DNA from: Ypsolopha sequella
Taxonomy: Eukaryota > Arthropoda > Insecta > Lepidoptera > Ypsolophidae
Assembly (NCBI GenBank): GCA_934047225.1
Contig: OW203989.1
Coordinates: 1,897,977-1,961,976, forward strand
Length of the DNA stretch: 64,000 bases
Direction: 5' to 3'
The translations under genes and the position numbers were made by a program. Shown here one piece after another: positions 1 to 9,567 of this stretch. Every line of letters begins with the position of its first letter. Position 1 is the stretch's first letter. Under the pieces are notes generated by a model that ran no database searches, was not told the origin of the DNA, and saw only the letters and a program-made list of their open reading frames with translations.

Positions 1-690
1 CCGTATTCAGTATTATTTGTGTCAGTATTATTGGCTATTAGCTGTGTCGCATGCTTGTTTGACGCACGCACACATTCACACAGTAATTTGTCATTGTGCG
101 AGAGAGCAAGTATGACCAAAGGACACTGTATCTACGGCGCATGCTAGACCTCGAGGTCGTAGTGTCGATAAGAAAGCACAGAAGAAAAAATATATATCGT
201 ACGTAAGTGTCAAGTTGGTACCTCATAACTGCAACTGGAATAATTTATCAAAATCTTTTTAGGGTTCAGTACCCTGTCAATACAGTACCCTTTTTCTAAA
301 CCTATAAGTTTGTACGGAACCCTCGGTTTGTGGGTCCGACTCGCACTTGGTTCTTGCTTTAGGTAGGTTTTCTCTACAAAGCCTTGATCTCCAGATATCC
401 TTATATTTTGATAAATGAATTAGTTGAGATACGGGTATTGACTTGTAGCAGGAATTTCCATAAAACTAGTAGGTGTGTAAGTATATTCACTTAGGATTCC
501 CCGACGTAGATAACAAAAAAAGCAAATCATGAACATAGTGCCTTCGTGACGTTATGGTTATGAATGAATGGTACACACACACAGCTACGGATCGCGTTAA
601 TCGCGCGCCTAAGAGGGACAGCAGTATTCCGACCAATTTTGCACTCTCCTCGAATCGTAGTTGCGAGATTTTGGCGCCGTACTCTTAACG
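1..690. other. Intergenic DNA with a short fragment of the GTACGGAACCCT repeat
   Basis: I see no gene here. Positions about 258-352 hold a shortened copy of an interspersed repeat that recurs across the window: it begins with TTTTTAGGGTTC and ends with GTACGGAACCCTCGG followed by TCCGACTCGCACTTGG. The rest is unremarkable AT-rich sequence. Confidence 0.6.
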
Positions 691-790
691 ATTGCCTCGT
701 TTTAATTTTGAGAAAAGCTCTATACATGATTCGATCCTAAACTCGTATATGAAATTCCTCGCCCTGCGGGATCGGACTTCTAACTTACTA

Positions 791-1130
791 TTAATTTACA
801 TTATATCATTGCAATATAGAAACGCAGAAAGAAAAGTAAATCTGGTAGTGAGGAGCTCTGAACTGGAAGTCGAACCCGGGACTTCTCGCTTTCGTATGGG
901 AAAGCACATCGGTAAATTCACGAGTTGTGTTGAGACCTGGATAGCTCAGTGGCAATCGCCCGGTTAGCGAGAGCTCCCGGATTCGAATCCCGGTTCACAG
1001 CTCCTCACAACCAGATTTACTTTTCTTTCTGCGTTTCTATAGTGCAATGATATAATGTTAATTTATATCTCCTTGCGATGGATTAATCGCCAAGTGTGTT
1101 CAAACATAGAAATTTATTTCTGTCATAGTT
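791..1130 (+). mobile_element. Foldback element with two inverted tRNA-like halves
   Basis: Arms at 791-863 and 996-1063 are inverted copies of each other: TTATATCATTGCAATATAGA on the left, and its complement, starting at TTTCTTTCTGCGTTTCTATA, on the right. The right half contains a pol III A-box-like sequence (TGGATAGCTCAGTGGCAAT, 938-956) and a B-box-like sequence (GGATTCGAATCC, 979-990). The left half, read on the minus strand, has a matching B-box-like CCGGGTTCGACT. The element therefore looks like two tRNA-derived SINE-type units joined tail to tail as a palindrome. Sequence 1063-1130 recurs beside the second copy at 19998-20070. The tRNA-like part is not a functional tRNA gene, since I cannot fold a full cloverleaf with paired acceptor ends. 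Confidence 0.65.
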
Positions 1131-1324
1131 TCTAACTTACTCGTCCAGAAGGGGTCACTTACTTGTTCTTTAGAGTAAAATTCTAATAACGTGTTTGTAT
1201 TTAATTATAGGTTATTTATACATAAACGAAATGAAAAGAAATGGATTTTTATTAGTATCGTATTGAGGCCAAAACTAAATTTTTTAGAATGTTTGCGTGT
1301 CTGACTGTCTGTAATCTGTATACA

Positions 1325-1548
1325 GAGCTTATTCAGTCAATGGTATACAACAACTTTTACTATGGAATAAACCCTGTATCTCGAAAAAAAAAATTCAACT
1401 GTTTCATAGAAAAATGCAATGCCGCTCGGCCGAAATGTATGGAAGGGCAGTTTTTTTTTTGAGATTTCAGGGTTGGCTCCATATTAAAAGCTGTTCTATA
1501 CCTGAACAAGCTCTTCAAACATGGGTACACCTTTCTGTTACACCCTGT
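1325..1548. mobile_element. Long-TIR MITE, copy 1, left end missing
   Basis: This is the first of three copies of one palindromic MITE; the others are at 2180-2402 and 50771-51030. Left-arm sequence TTATTCAGTCAATGGTATAC pairs with right-arm sequence around GAACAAGCTCTTCAAACATG. The right end reads GGTACACCTTTCTGTTACAC. The outermost 35 or so bases of the left arm are absent. The loop carries GCCGCTCGGCCGAAATGTAT, which copy 3 also has. Confidence 0.7.
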
Positions 1549-1555
1549 ATATGTA

Positions 1556-1660
1556 TTTTCCGTTTTAACTCGAAAAACACTGAACGGATTTCTTTATTAT
1601 CATTGTAGTGATCTTAATCAACATAAAAGCTATAAGGGGTGTTGATGAAATAACAATTAA
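1556..1660. repeat. Fragment of a Helitron-like dispersed repeat
   Basis: The sequence CCGTTTTAACTCGAAAAACA followed by ATCATTGTAGTGATC and ATAAGGGGTGTTGATGAAAT closely resembles 5345-5455, and in part 4675-4730 and 62340-62440. I regard these as pieces of one non-autonomous element family, probably Helitron-like, because the 4.6-kb copy also contains the TTGCCCACGGCTTCG motif typical of such ends. The family assignment is inference. Confidence 0.45.
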
Positions 1661-1864
1661 CCCAAGCCGAAAATAAACAGAAATTGAATAAATAATAATA
1701 ATAATAATAAAAATTCTTTATTGCACTATAACAATATGTCTGTACAGAGGCGAACTTAACGCTAAAAAGCCTTTTCTTCCAGTAAACCTGGGGCGTTGTG
1801 GGTAATATAGGGTAGTGCCCAAAAAGAAGAAAGGTAATGAATACTAAATAATATACATATATAA

Positions 1865-1866
1865 AA

Positions 1867-1914
<48 letters not shown>

Positions 1915-1927
1915 TTTATATATATAT
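1865..1927. repeat. (AT)n microsatellite
   Basis: An almost pure AT dinucleotide run with short T/A interruptions, next to the left end of the 1928-2176 MITE. Confidence 0.9.
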
Positions 1928-2176
1928 AGGGTTAAATAAAATTAGTTGGCAAAATTTGAAATATAGGATTGTGCAAAATTCTTAATTTTTTTTTTTCACC
2001 TTTCCATACTTTACCAGTCAGCTGATCGAGGCAATTTGTATGGTGGGAAGTGAAAAAAAGTTACGAATTTCGCTTAGCTCCCATACAAACAGTTGTTCAT
2101 ATACTATATGAACATATGACATATAGACTAGTACTACCTATGTTTTGAGTTTCGCCAACTAATATTATTTAACCTT
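1928..2176. mobile_element. MITE with about 25-bp TIRs
   Basis: Left end GGGTTAAATAAAATTAGTTG and right end CAACTAATATTATTTAACCT are inverted repeats, flanked by TA-rich DNA compatible with a TA target duplication. No coding capacity. Confidence 0.7.
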
Positions 2177-2179
2177 ATA

Positions 2180-2402
2180 CAACGTGTAACAGAAAGGTGT
2201 AACCATATTTAAAGAGGTTATTCAGTCACTGGTATAGAACAACTTTTACTATGGAACAAACCCTGTATCTCGAAAAAAAAATCAACTGTCTCATAGATTT
2301 TTTTTTTGAGATTTCAAGGTTGGCTCCATAATAAAAGTTGTTATATACCATTGACTGAATAAGCTCTTCAAATATGGTTACACCTTTCTGTTACACCTTG
2401 TA
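2180..2402. mobile_element. Long-TIR MITE, copy 2
   Basis: Ends CAACGTGTAACAGAAAGGTG and CACCTTTCTGTTACACCTTG are inverted. The inverted homology continues for about 75 bp (TTATTCAGTCACTGGTATAG against its complement on the right). It is flanked by TATA on both sides, compatible with TA insertion. It belongs to the same family as 1325-1548 and 50771-51030. Confidence 0.8.
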
Positions 2403-2730
2403 TAATACAATAAATAAAATAGAGGGAATATACTATAAATACATACAAATAGTAAACTTACATAAAGCTAGACATACAAATACATGAATAATACTAGATA
2501 TAGACGATGACTCTTATGACAGTGACTCAAAACAAAATCAACAATTTTGTGATTGTAAGTAATGCTGGTAGACTTTATTTTTGAAAACAGCAATAGTTGG
2601 CGAATCTCGAATAAACAAAGGTAGACTATTCCAGAGGCGGATTACGGATACTGTAAACAAATAGGAGTACATGTCTGTGTTGTGTATAGGGGTACGAAGG
2701 AACAGAGATTTACTAGGTCGCTGAAGGCGG

Positions 2731-3260
2731 GACTAAGGGGTCATCTCGGCCACATAAAACTGGGACGCGTGTCCGAGTTGACACCTTTCGATTAAATAAA
2801 TTTTATTGGGGGTCAACTCGGCAGACAGTGAAAGTTTGAGGTAGTTATGTACAGTCAACACAAGAAGTCCTTAGAAAATGTAATATGATTTAAATTCTTA
2901 AGACAAATAACTACGTGGCTTCAAAATAAAAACAATATATCAATATTTAAATAGGTATATATTATAACAATCAACATCACAAAAATATGAACTAATACTT
3001 ATACCTAACTGTAATTAATCTAATCACCAATAGGTATAACAGAGTTTCAAGCATATGGCACTTATTATCTCTATATTGCTTTTAATTTTTTTTCTAGTTT
3101 TATTCGAAGTTTTATAGTAGGTATTTGGATCCAATCCTTTCTTAGATTGACTGTACTTTGTATGTGAGGCCGAGTTGACCCCCAATAAAATTGATTTAAT
3201 CGAAAAGTGTCAACTCGGACACGCGTCCGAGTTTTATGTGGCCGAGATGACCCCTTAGTC
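2731..3260. mobile_element. Non-autonomous DNA transposon with about 88-bp TIRs and 8-bp TSD
   Basis: Left end GACTAAGGGGTCATCTCGGC and right end GCCGAGATGACCCCTTAGTC are perfect inverted repeats. Inverted similarity extends inward through ACGCGTGTCCGAGTTGACAC to about 88 bp. The direct repeat GAAGGCGG at 2723-2730 and 3261-3268 is a perfect 8-bp target duplication, as made by hAT- and P-type transposases. It sits inside the minus-strand retrotransposon coding region and splits it. No coding capacity. Confidence 0.9.
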
Positions 3261-3800
3261 GAAGGCGGTCGTGGGGATGAAGCCTGACAAACAGATCTTT
3301 GAGATGAAGGAGAGAAGAGGGATCATTAAGGGCATTATAAAGAAGCGTGAGAATACGGGCGTTACGTCGATTTCGGATACTAAGCCAATTGACACATGGT
3401 CATATTTGCGGAGACCGAAGATGTACCTTATGCAGAGATTGAGGATACGATCGAGTTTATCTAGCAATTCCTCCGTTAGGTCAGGGTAACATACATCAGC
3501 ATAGTCTTCAATTGATAGTAAAAGAGAATTGACTTTAACGTTAACTTAGTAGAATAAGGCAAAAACGTTTGCATACGTCTAAGAGAGTGCAAGGAGGCAT
3601 ACATTTTTCTACTAATTTCAGTCACATGCAAATCCCAAGATAAGTTGTTCTGTATGTAGAGCCCAAGGTTTTTAACGGAAGTGTAGTACTTCAATGCTGT
3701 ACTATTGTAGCTAACCGATGGAAGAGAATTGAGATCTATTTTGTCTATAGTGCGCGCCAATCTTTTAGTCGCCTCTGAGTGAATTACAAGTGCAAGCTTG

Positions 3801-4590
3801 CGCAGGTACAGTCAAGGAAACAATAATATCAACGGTTGATTGGGACGGTGTACTAGTTGTACCTAGCTATTTAATTATTTATTTATTATTTTAGTGCAAT
3901 CATAAGTATATAAATAAAACGCATTAATATTAAAAATAAGTAAATTTGTAATGTACAAATATAGCCAAATACGTTGTAACTTTATTAAGAGAGGTGAGAC
4001 ACCATCTATAAAAACTGGTTCCCTACTTGAAGAAGTAAGATTTTCGTCCGAATCACTATCATCTGTAGAATTTTGGTCCCCCTCAGTGTCGTCGTCGGGT
4101 CCATTGTCATTTTCACTGACTTCAATAATTATTTTAATACACCATTTTCCTACATTGTCGCCTTAACTCTTTTATAACGTCCGCGAGGCATAAAACTACA
4201 ATAAACTTTAACAAACTAAATCAACAAAACTTTAACAAAAATAAATCAACAAAACAACAAATAAAGGCAACAGAAACAATAAACTATAACAAACAAATTC
4301 AACGATTAACTTAACGTATCATAGAATTTTTTCCTCGTAGGTACTTTTCATGCAACGCGCGCGTACACTGGACGTAGCACTAACACTAACGCATAGTGTT
4401 GACACCTGCTGAACGGCGAGCGGGGGGTGTGGTGCGGCACGCAGGCGGGTGTGCTCCGCGCCCTCGCTCCTGTAACGTCCCCCTGACACCGTAAAACGGC
4501 TAATGCGTCGATTCTTGGGGCTAGCTTCAGAGGCGACTAAAAGATTGGCACGCACTGTACAAGTAGTGTACGCGGGTGGAGCCGCGGGCG
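3801..4590. other. Non-coding, A/C-rich then GC-rich stretch
   Basis: No gene is recognised. Positions 4190-4310 are rich in ACAAA-type words. Positions 4360-4500 are unusually GC-rich. At 4528-4562 a 33-bp sequence (AGAGGCGACTAAAAGATTGG plus a continuation) repeats, in inverted orientation and with about two mismatches, the retrotransposon sequence at 3740-3775. Confidence 0.5.
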
Positions 4591-4591
4591 A

Positions 4592-4740
4592 TATGCTAGT
4601 ATTAAATATTTATATACATACTTACTTTTGCCCACGGCTTCGTTTGCGTGGAAGTGTCTTCCGAACTCTGTTTTCGACAGTTTTCGGCTTGGTGGTGATT
4701 TTATCAACACCCCTTTTATATTATAGCCCATTTATGTTCA
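4592..4740. repeat. Helitron-like end fragment
   Basis: GCTAGTATTAAAT is followed by TTTTGCCCACGGCTTCGTTT and GGTGATTTTATCAACACCCC. The GCCC...GGCTTCG...CGTGG motif resembles the short hairpin near the 3' end of lepidopteran Helitron-like elements, seen here also at 55080-55105. Classification is inference. Confidence 0.45.
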
Positions 4741-4744
4741 CCAG

Positions 4745-5125
4745 AGGTCACTACAGGTGGTAGAGCTGATGCCGGGCTCGACTGTGGAGGTACCACCATC
4801 TTACTTGGAGACCCCCTCGAAGTAATTCGGGGGAGAGTAAGAGGACAGCTCACAGGCAAAAAACCAGGAGGCCCACCATGCCTGGGACCGATGGATGGCG
4901 GTAGATCCATCCCTAATAGCCGGGCCTTATATGGAACAGACTGGTGACGGGCAGCGGCTTCACTGGTGCGAGGGTTCCGGCACCGCGCTCACCAACCCGC
5001 CTGCCCAGCGTGTGTGAGTATGGGCAATTCTTCCAGGATGACCGCCGGGAGTGGCAAAGTCCTGGAAAGGCTATGTCCAGCAGTGGACGAACTAGGCTGA
5101 TGGATGGATGGATCACTAAGATGAT
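4745..5125 (+). mobile_element. Non-autonomous repeat with an RTE-like 3' tail
   Basis: The right end reads GGCTATGTCCAGCAGTGGAC, then a GGCTGATGGATGGATGGATC tail. This is nearly the same end as the RTE ORF2 fragment at 61255-61690 (CCTTTGTCCAGCAGTGGACC followed by a GATTG tail). The body has no protein I can recognise, so I read it as a SINE-like or internally deleted element mobilised by an RTE element. Confidence 0.6.
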
Positions 5126-5204
5126 AATAAAGAAAACCTAATAACCTACTAATATTCTACTGAGTCCATAACTACATTTTTTTTTTGTCCGTCTGTCTAT
5201 TTGT

Positions 5205-5335
5205 AGGTATGTATGAATGAATGAATGAACCCTATTGCACACAAATAAGAAGATAAGAGACATACAAAGAACAGATAGAAAGCAAGGGCGGACTTATTCC
5301 TATATGAAATTTCTTCCAGTCAACCTTGAGAAAAC
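5205..5335 (-). repeat. 3'-end fragment of a Jockey-like retrotransposon
   Basis: The sequence runs GAATGAATGAATGAACCC, TATTGCACACAAATAAGAAG, then GGGCGGACTTATTCC and TTTCTTCCAGTCAACCTTGA. The same order of motifs occurs at 1700-1795 beside the 1688-3800 element, so this is a second, 5'-truncated 3' end of that family. Confidence 0.55.
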
Positions 5336-5336
5336 A

Positions 5337-5545
5337 TATGTATGTTCCGTTTTAACTGGAGAACCACTCAGCTGATTTGGATGCGGTTTTCTTAATTATC
5401 ATCGTAGTGCCCCTGGCCAACATAAGGGCTATAATATAAGGGATGTTGATAAAATAACAACCAAATCAAAAACTATTATAACTGAAGAACCACTCAACGG
5501 ATTTAGATGTGGTTGTCTTCTAATAACCCATTTTTATTAAAAATT
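5337..5545. repeat. Helitron-like dispersed repeat fragment
   Basis: Contains CCGTTTTAACTGGAGAACCA and ATCATCGTAGTGCCC followed by AAGGGATGTTGATAAAATAA, then a second related piece (GAACCACTCAACGGATTTAG). It is similar to 1556-1660. No gene. Confidence 0.45.
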
Positions 5546-5611
5546 TCGCAACAATATTCAATGTACTACAGACGCGACTGGCATTGCGCGGGATGACATC
5601 AGTGCAGGTAC

Positions 5612-5617
5612 TTTATT
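5612..5617 (-). terminator. Probable polyadenylation signal of mannosidase copy 1
   Basis: The minus strand reads AATAAA beginning four bases after the TAA stop of the gene at 5621. If used, the 3' UTR would be very short. Confidence 0.5.
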
Positions 5618-5620
5618 TTC

Positions 5621-8449
5621 TTACGCACTAAATATTTTTGAACACGGTGGTTTCAATTCGTAATCAATAATAAAAGTTCTGATTTCTTTAGAAGATAATT
5701 TAAGGGCTGAGCAACTCACATCACGTTTTTTAAGTGGTAATTGACAAATTTTATTTGGTTTTTCAACAAACCGTGTATTTGTCTTCCAAAACCATTTTTC
5801 GTTTTCATCTAACCATTGATTTGCAGCCAGTGTAGTTTCTCTTATAAACAATACTCTGATAGTTGTAAAAATATCGCACAAATCTATTTTAATAGTAGTG
5901 TCAATATTACGATCAGATTGTTCCAAATAGTTTTCAAGGCGTAAGAGCAATTGCCATTCACCCCAAGGCTCTAAGGTTAGTAAGTGCAAACCTTCTGGAA
6001 AATTTTGTTTTAGGCCTGCATTAAATTGCTTTATTTCTAACCATCCATCATAAGTCAAATTATTTGCATCAGAAAATAAAATTACTGGAGACAAATTGAT
6101 TTCAAAAGTTAGCCTTTTTTCTTCAATTAAGCTTTGTTCATCTGATTCGTTAGATATAATTAAAAAATGATTGACTATATTTACGGACTCATCAGAGCTT
6201 AAAGCTTCATCGACTCCCAAACCATCATCATTTAAGAGTCGCCTGTCAATCATAAGTTCTATTGTTCCTTCGTTTGGAGAATATCCACCTTCAGCCCTGT
6301 CAGTAATAACTGTGAATCTATTTTTAATGTCTTTAATAGATATTTTACTTGGTACAGGGAAGTAATATTTAGCAACATCAAAGGATGCATATCTTTCAAA
6401 GAACCTTGTCATCATCTGTCTACCATTAGAATCAGTGTAAAATACTCCTTTATTTTTGACATCTGTATTGTATCTTACAATTACTTCTTTTCCAAGATGA
6501 TCTTTAACATTAATTGGATTGCATAACCAGGCTACTTGTAGAACAATAGCGTTTCCTCTCTTTTTACATGATTTTAATATTGCATTAACTATATTTTTGT
6601 TAGTGTCATTTATTTCGTTATCACCACTTAAAGTAAAATTATACATGAGCACAGGGTCCTGGGCATGGGGACTAAACACATATGCACCGGATTTCAACGA
6701 ACTTAGATAATACCCACTCTCAATGACTGATATAGTTGAAGACGCTTCTTGCAACATCTCATTTTCAATATCCTCTGAGTCTGTTAAAGCCATGTCTAGC
6801 TCGATATTTTTTGTTGATCCTTTTAATTGCTGAAGGTAAAAATTTTCAAAACCCAAAGGTCCTACGCGTCTTACTTTGAATATTAGTTCATACGTTGCAA
6901 TAGATCGTCTTGTAGGGATGTTTTTTTGATACCATTTCAATATTGGAACTAGTTTACCTTTAACTCTATAGCCATTCGAATCATATATAACATATTTTGC
7001 TCTCTTTACAGGGACTGCGACATCGACATCAAAAAGTGCCCATGCCAACGGATTGTAAACAGTTACAATAAAGTTTCGACTAGTTTCTGAAGTGGCACAC
7101 TCAGACTGGTTCAACTTACATTTCTCGAATTCAAAATTAATGGTGTTAGATTTGCTCCTAGCAAATTTATTGAAGGCTTTGTCGACCACAAGAAGTGAAT
7201 TATCTACCGCCTTACTTAGTATTTTTTTGTAATCTTCAGCGACGAATTGCTTCTCAGTACCAGTAATTGCATTATGATGTTGTATGATGCCCATCGCACT
7301 TCTTAATTCATCTATGATGGCAGTGTCTTGATTTAAGCCTGCCAATACATACAACTGCTTAACCATTTGAAAATATTTATTCGCTTCCCTTTCAAAGTAT
7401 TTAAGACTGGGTCTTGAAGTATAATAACCAGTCCAAAATCCGTGTGCATTATCGTAAGGGAAAAAGTCATCTTGTTTGATGGGAAGGTTTGGGCTTGCAT
7501 TTTTAACTGCTTTCAAATAGCAGTCAGGAGTAGAATAAAAAACTTGGATATTCAAATCTTCTGTAGTCGCTTTCATGTTAGCGGCGCTTATAAGTAAATC
7601 TAAGTTCTTAAACCAATTATGAGCGTCAGTGTAAGCAAAATCATCACCCATAGGGATTAGAATGTTATTACTGGTATATATTTCCGACAACAGGAATATA
7701 TAGTCATATATTTTCTTATTTTTGTCTGTCAAGTTACCGAAAACTGAGTCAAAACTGCGGCCCCCAAAATTAAACCCACTAGGCGGGGTATAATGATCGT
7801 ACAAAACTCCAGTAAATATATCCGATGAGCAGCCTAAGTCATCATCACCCCTCCAAATGATCTCCATAGTTTGTGTCATTCTTCTAGTATAAAGTTCTTC
7901 AGAGTCTATTCGGCAGAGGAAGAGTCCATCGTAGCCCATAGCCGCCAGTAGAGATGCAAACTCTCTGGAATGTCCAAATGTATCGATCTGCCACGCAACC
8001 TTTGGAGTGGCACACGGACCGAACGTTTCATTCAACTTTCTCAATCCCCACGTGAACTGGTCTATGATACTCTGGTAATGTGTCGTAGCTTCATCGTTCA
8101 TGGTCCACGCTCCACCTATGAATTTAAGACGACCCTCATCCACTAATTTCTTGATTTTGTTTTTAACTTGTTTGTCTTTTTCGTTCCACCATCGCCAGAA
8201 AAATGCCGTTTCCACATACATGAATCTTCTTTCTGGATTTTTCCAAAGCTCTTTTACGACTGAATCTAGTATGTGCTGGACTTGATCTTCATAATACTGA
8301 TCGACAGTTTTAATCCAGCCCACATCATTATGTGTGTGCGGCACTATATGTACATTTAGTATACCTTGTTTTGCTTGTGTACAACTGTCATAGCCACAGC
8401 CCCATACTTCTTTATATAGCAACAACACATTTAAAAGAAGAAAACGCAT
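5621..8449 (-). CDS. Lysosomal-type alpha-mannosidase (GH38), copy 1, intronless
   Basis: A 942-residue glycoside hydrolase family 38 protein, expected to remove alpha-mannose residues from N-glycans in lysosomes or after secretion. It starts with a short hydrophobic signal peptide (MRFLLLNVLLLYKEVWG) followed directly by the CGYDSC motif that marks the mature N-terminus of this family. Seen in order: VPHTHNDVGW (residues 36-45, zinc ligands His40 and Asp42), VAWQIDTFGHS (nucleophile and zinc ligand Asp156; Pro is usual after it, here Thr157), IPMGDDFAYTDA (acid/base Asp at 269-270) and QHHNAITGT (zinc ligand His392). In the last motif the family has HHDA; here Asp is Asn393 (codon at 7271-7273), a contact position for substrate in GH38 structures. 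The length is close to the usual 950-1000 residues and no frame break is seen. Family members normally have many introns, so this single-exon form looks like a retrocopy. It is paralogous, over its full length, to 20789-23641 and faces it head to head. Function is likely, but activity is uncertain because of Asn393. Confidence 0.93.
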   Translation of the reverse strand: MRFLLLNVLLLYKEVWGCGYDSCTQAKQGILNVHIVPHTHNDVGWIKTVDQYYEDQVQHILDSVVKELWKNPERRFMYVETAFFWRWWNEKDKQVKNKIKKLVDEGRLKFIGGAWTMNDEATTHYQSIIDQFTWGLRKLNETFGPCATPKVAWQIDTFGHSREFASLLAAMGYDGLFLCRIDSEELYTRRMTQTMEIIWRGDDDLGCSSDIFTGVLYDHYTPPSGFNFGGRSFDSVFGNLTDKNKKIYDYIFLLSEIYTSNNILIPMGDDFAYTDAHNWFKNLDLLISAANMKATTEDLNIQVFYSTPDCYLKAVKNASPNLPIKQDDFFPYDNAHGFWTGYYTSRPSLKYFEREANKYFQMVKQLYVLAGLNQDTAIIDELRSAMGIIQHHNAITGTEKQFVAEDYKKILSKAVDNSLLVVDKAFNKFARSKSNTINFEFEKCKLNQSECATSETSRNFIVTVYNPLAWALFDVDVAVPVKRAKYVIYDSNGYRVKGKLVPILKWYQKNIPTRRSIATYELIFKVRRVGPLGFENFYLQQLKGSTKNIELDMALTDSEDIENEMLQEASSTISVIESGYYLSSLKSGAYVFSPHAQDPVLMYNFTLSGDNEINDTNKNIVNAILKSCKKRGNAIVLQVAWLCNPINVKDHLGKEVIVRYNTDVKNKGVFYTDSNGRQMMTRFFERYASFDVAKYYFPVPSKISIKDIKNRFTVITDRAEGGYSPNEGTIELMIDRRLLNDDGLGVDEALSSDESVNIVNHFLIISNESDEQSLIEEKRLTFEINLSPVILFSDANNLTYDGWLEIKQFNAGLKQNFPEGLHLLTLEPWGEWQLLLRLENYLEQSDRNIDTTIKIDLCDIFTTIRVLFIRETTLAANQWLDENEKWFWKTNTRFVEKPNKICQLPLKKRDVSCSALKLSSKEIRTFIIDYELKPPCSKIFSA

Positions 8450-9070
8450 TATTTTAAAATGTCTTATTTCACAGTATGTCTTATTTCACAGTATTTCCTC
8501 CCTGCCTCAATGCTAATGTCTATTTGCAAGCGATGGGGGGCTTGGGTTGTGAAATATCTCTATCTGGAATCCACTTCTTGTATGATTATATCGACTTTGA
8601 ATGTAACTTTTACTATTCAAGAGGGTTTTCTTGAAGTTCAGGCTAAAAATGGTAATAACCAAAGTGTAGGTTTCATTAATCCAACTTTAGGATTGATACT
8701 TAAGAGTAAAATTAAATTACTCAATGTATGGTCTCGTTAGTGAAATTTCGGTGACTGCATGTTTGTGGAGGTACGACAGCTGCACATTTGTGGTGTTTAG
8801 ACGGCGACACGTTTGTGGAGTTATGTCGGCTTCGGCTGCATATGTGTATGATCAATACTTTCACTTCGAAGTTGGATAGATTTTTTAAATGTAATCATTT
8901 AATTTATGTTATCTATGTAAATGTCTACTTTAGTATATTGTACACATTTTATGACAACGTTTAGGTTAAGCTTAACAAATGGTAATGATTAATGAACAAA
9001 GTACCATAACTCTGTATTGTATTATTAATCTCAATCGAATTTTTATAAGGGTTTGCCTATTGTTTGTTAA
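8450..9070. other. Upstream region of mannosidase copy 1
   Basis: No gene. Just upstream of the start, CAGTATGTCTTATTTCACAG repeats imperfectly. Positions 8745-8860 hold three loose copies of a GTTTGTGGAG-containing segment of roughly 35 bp. I see no clear TATA box. Confidence 0.4.
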
Positions 9071-9074
9071 AAAA

Positions 9075-9418
9075 AACGGTCAAGTGTGAGTGGAACTCAC
9101 ACGCCGGTGGTTTTGTAGTTAAACAAAATGTATGTTGTAAACTTAATAAAAATGTAGTAGAGGTATTATGTATTTTTATTGCGCAATTTATTGATAATTT
9201 TATGATTGCTATGTATTTCCTGTAATGTTTAGATTATTTTCTATAAAAAAACTTATCGTTATTTTTAAAATCAAATTCGGTTGTTATTAGTTTCGGAAAT
9301 AAGGAACATGCATTCTGTACTTGAAATTTTAGGAAAACAATATTTTTTCGACATATTCGACATATCATCCATATTTCGATAAAAAAAAATTTACTCTTTG
9401 TGTACGGAACCCTAAAAC
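9075..9418 (-). repeat. Degenerate copy of the GTACGGAACCCT repeat
   Basis: Read on the minus strand it begins at TTAGGGTTCCGTACAC (9400-9415) and ends at about 9075 with a decayed GACTCGCACTTGACC-like motif (plus strand GGTCAAGTGTGAGTGG). It is the same family as 258-352, 34065-34631 and the pair at 52271-56056. Confidence 0.5.
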
Positions 9419-9567
9419 ATGATTTGTTTAATTTAATTGAAAAGTCGTATATTTATAAAACTGAACTGTTAATTAAATATACCTACAGACTCGTAGATAA
9501 GTCTACGAGTCAGGCAAAACAGGAAATGAAGAAGACGGGCCCTGCAAGGACTGATTACGTTCTACAG

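Larger units (their letters stand above)
1688..3800 (-). mobile_element. 5'-truncated Jockey-like non-LTR retrotransposon, interrupted by three MITEs
   Basis: On the minus strand the C-terminal part of a reverse transcriptase can be followed from 3800 to 3261 and, after an insertion, from 2730 to 2546. Recognisable segments are VKNLGLYIQNNLSWDLHV (the post-RT block of Jockey/CR1-type ORF2), ISRKMYASLHSLRR and LWNSLPLFIRDSPTIAVFKN near the end. The polymerase core is missing, so the copy is 5' truncated. The 3' region ends at about 1688 in TTCTTTATTGCAC next to an (AAT)n stretch at 1681-1712. The 3' end sequence CTTCCAGTAAACCTGGGG resembles one at 5310-5330. Frame breaks are present (a stop follows CYPDLTEE), so this is a dead copy. 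MITEs at 1928-2176, 2180-2402 and 2731-3260 lie inside it. Confidence 0.75.

Noticed and set aside
938..1010. tRNA gene candidate
   Set aside because: A and B boxes are present, but the acceptor and anticodon stems do not form and the sequence is embedded in a foldback repeat.
5100..5230. Possible microsatellite-driven gene fragment (GGATGGATGG, GAATGAATGA)
   Set aside because: These are retrotransposon tail repeats next to the RTE-like and Jockey-like 3' ends.
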